From: an uncultured Acidimicrobiales bacterium
GTDB taxonomy: Bacteria; Actinomycetota; Acidimicrobiia; Acidimicrobiales; SZUA-35
Assembly (NCBI GenBank): GCA_937976305.1
Contig: CALJSB010000037.1
Location: 1-39,187 of the forward strand
DNA: 39,187 bases
Direction: 5' to 3'
This document shows positions 39,047 to 39,187 of the stretch, piece by piece. Both the position numbers and the translations under genes were made by a program. Numbering within the stretch: the first letter of the stretch is position 1; every line of letters starts with the position of its first letter. The notes under the pieces are model-generated. The model was not told the origin of the DNA, ran no database searches, and saw only the letters and a program-made list of their open reading frames with translations.

Positions 39047-39187
39047 CTAGCCGCCGCGTATGTCGCGTTTCATTTTCTCCATCTGACGGCGATCTCGTTT
39101 GGTCGGACGACCGGCCCCTCGCTCGCGGCGAGCCTGTTCGATCAACACGTCCTCGGGCCCAGCCTTCCCGGGGCGGACCGGCGGCGG
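39047..39187 (-). CDS. RNA-binding S4-domain (Hsp15-like) protein, C-terminal part
   Basis: Only the last 46 codons are in the window; the rest lies beyond its right end. They read PPPVRPGKAGPEDVLI, then ARRERGAGRPTKRDRRQ, ending in MKRDIRGG and a TAG at 39047. The RGAGRPTKRDRR stretch is the conserved basic end of actinobacterial S4-domain proteins related to Hsp15, which bind stalled 50S subunits carrying peptidyl-tRNA. The S4 domain itself is not visible, so the call rests on the tail. Confidence 0.75.
   Translation of the reverse strand, partial: PPPVRPGKAGPEDVLIEQARRERGAGRPTKRDRRQMEKMKRDIRGG

Overview
The window is a piece of a high-GC actinobacterial chromosome. Three things point there: the metG-tatD-rpf-ksgA-ispE and glmU-prs-rplY-pth-mfd gene orders, which are also the order I know from Mycobacterium; a 32-residue basic bS22-type ribosomal protein; and many genes with a TANNNT box 6-8 nt before the start codon and no Shine-Dalgarno. 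The Thr/Glu/Ala/Pro linkers in its secreted proteins suggest class Acidimicrobiia (Ilumatobacter-like), but that placement is inference.

Layout. 1-334: repeat-rich and apparently non-coding. 335-12181: accessory genes on both strands. These are a DUF4332 protein, a cyclase-ATPase regulator followed by a lipoprotein, an aldehyde dehydrogenase/SDR pair, a LuxR-type remnant, a betaine-type binding lipoprotein without a transporter, a PadR pair, a GH16 glucanase, and DUF2786, cupin and DUF169 proteins. 12241-12408: a copy of a 121-bp dispersed repeat that touches the mfd stop codon. 12406-20303 (minus): tRNA-Gln, a degenerate GlmU-like protein, prs, rplY, pth, vanZ and mfd, all co-directional. 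20422-20520 (plus): bS22. 20574-26995 (minus): rmuC, metG, tatD, rpf, ksgA and ispE. 27104-39187: accessory and metabolic genes. These are an MFS transporter convergent with a phosphotransferase, a DUF937-FAS1-OmpA membrane protein, a GH13 amylase, a PLP decarboxylase with a flavin/F420 split-barrel partner, a GNAT acetyltransferase bracketed by paired 51-bp palindromic repeats, DUF2461, a small zinc-finger protein, a DHFR-like reductase, DUF2071, and the end of an S4-domain protein.

The central block supplies PRPP synthesis, translation (MetG, L25, Pth, tRNA-Gln, KsgA, bS22), isoprenoid precursors (IspE), DNA repair and metabolism (Mfd, RmuC, TatD) and wall remodelling (Rpf). I see no defence system, CRISPR array, prophage or integron. 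The least ordinary items are the GlmU-like protein, whose uridyltransferase signature is eroded and whose acetyltransferase end is missing; the DUF937-FAS1-OmpA fusion; the two repeat families that sit exactly at gene borders; and the consistent leaderless promoter architecture.
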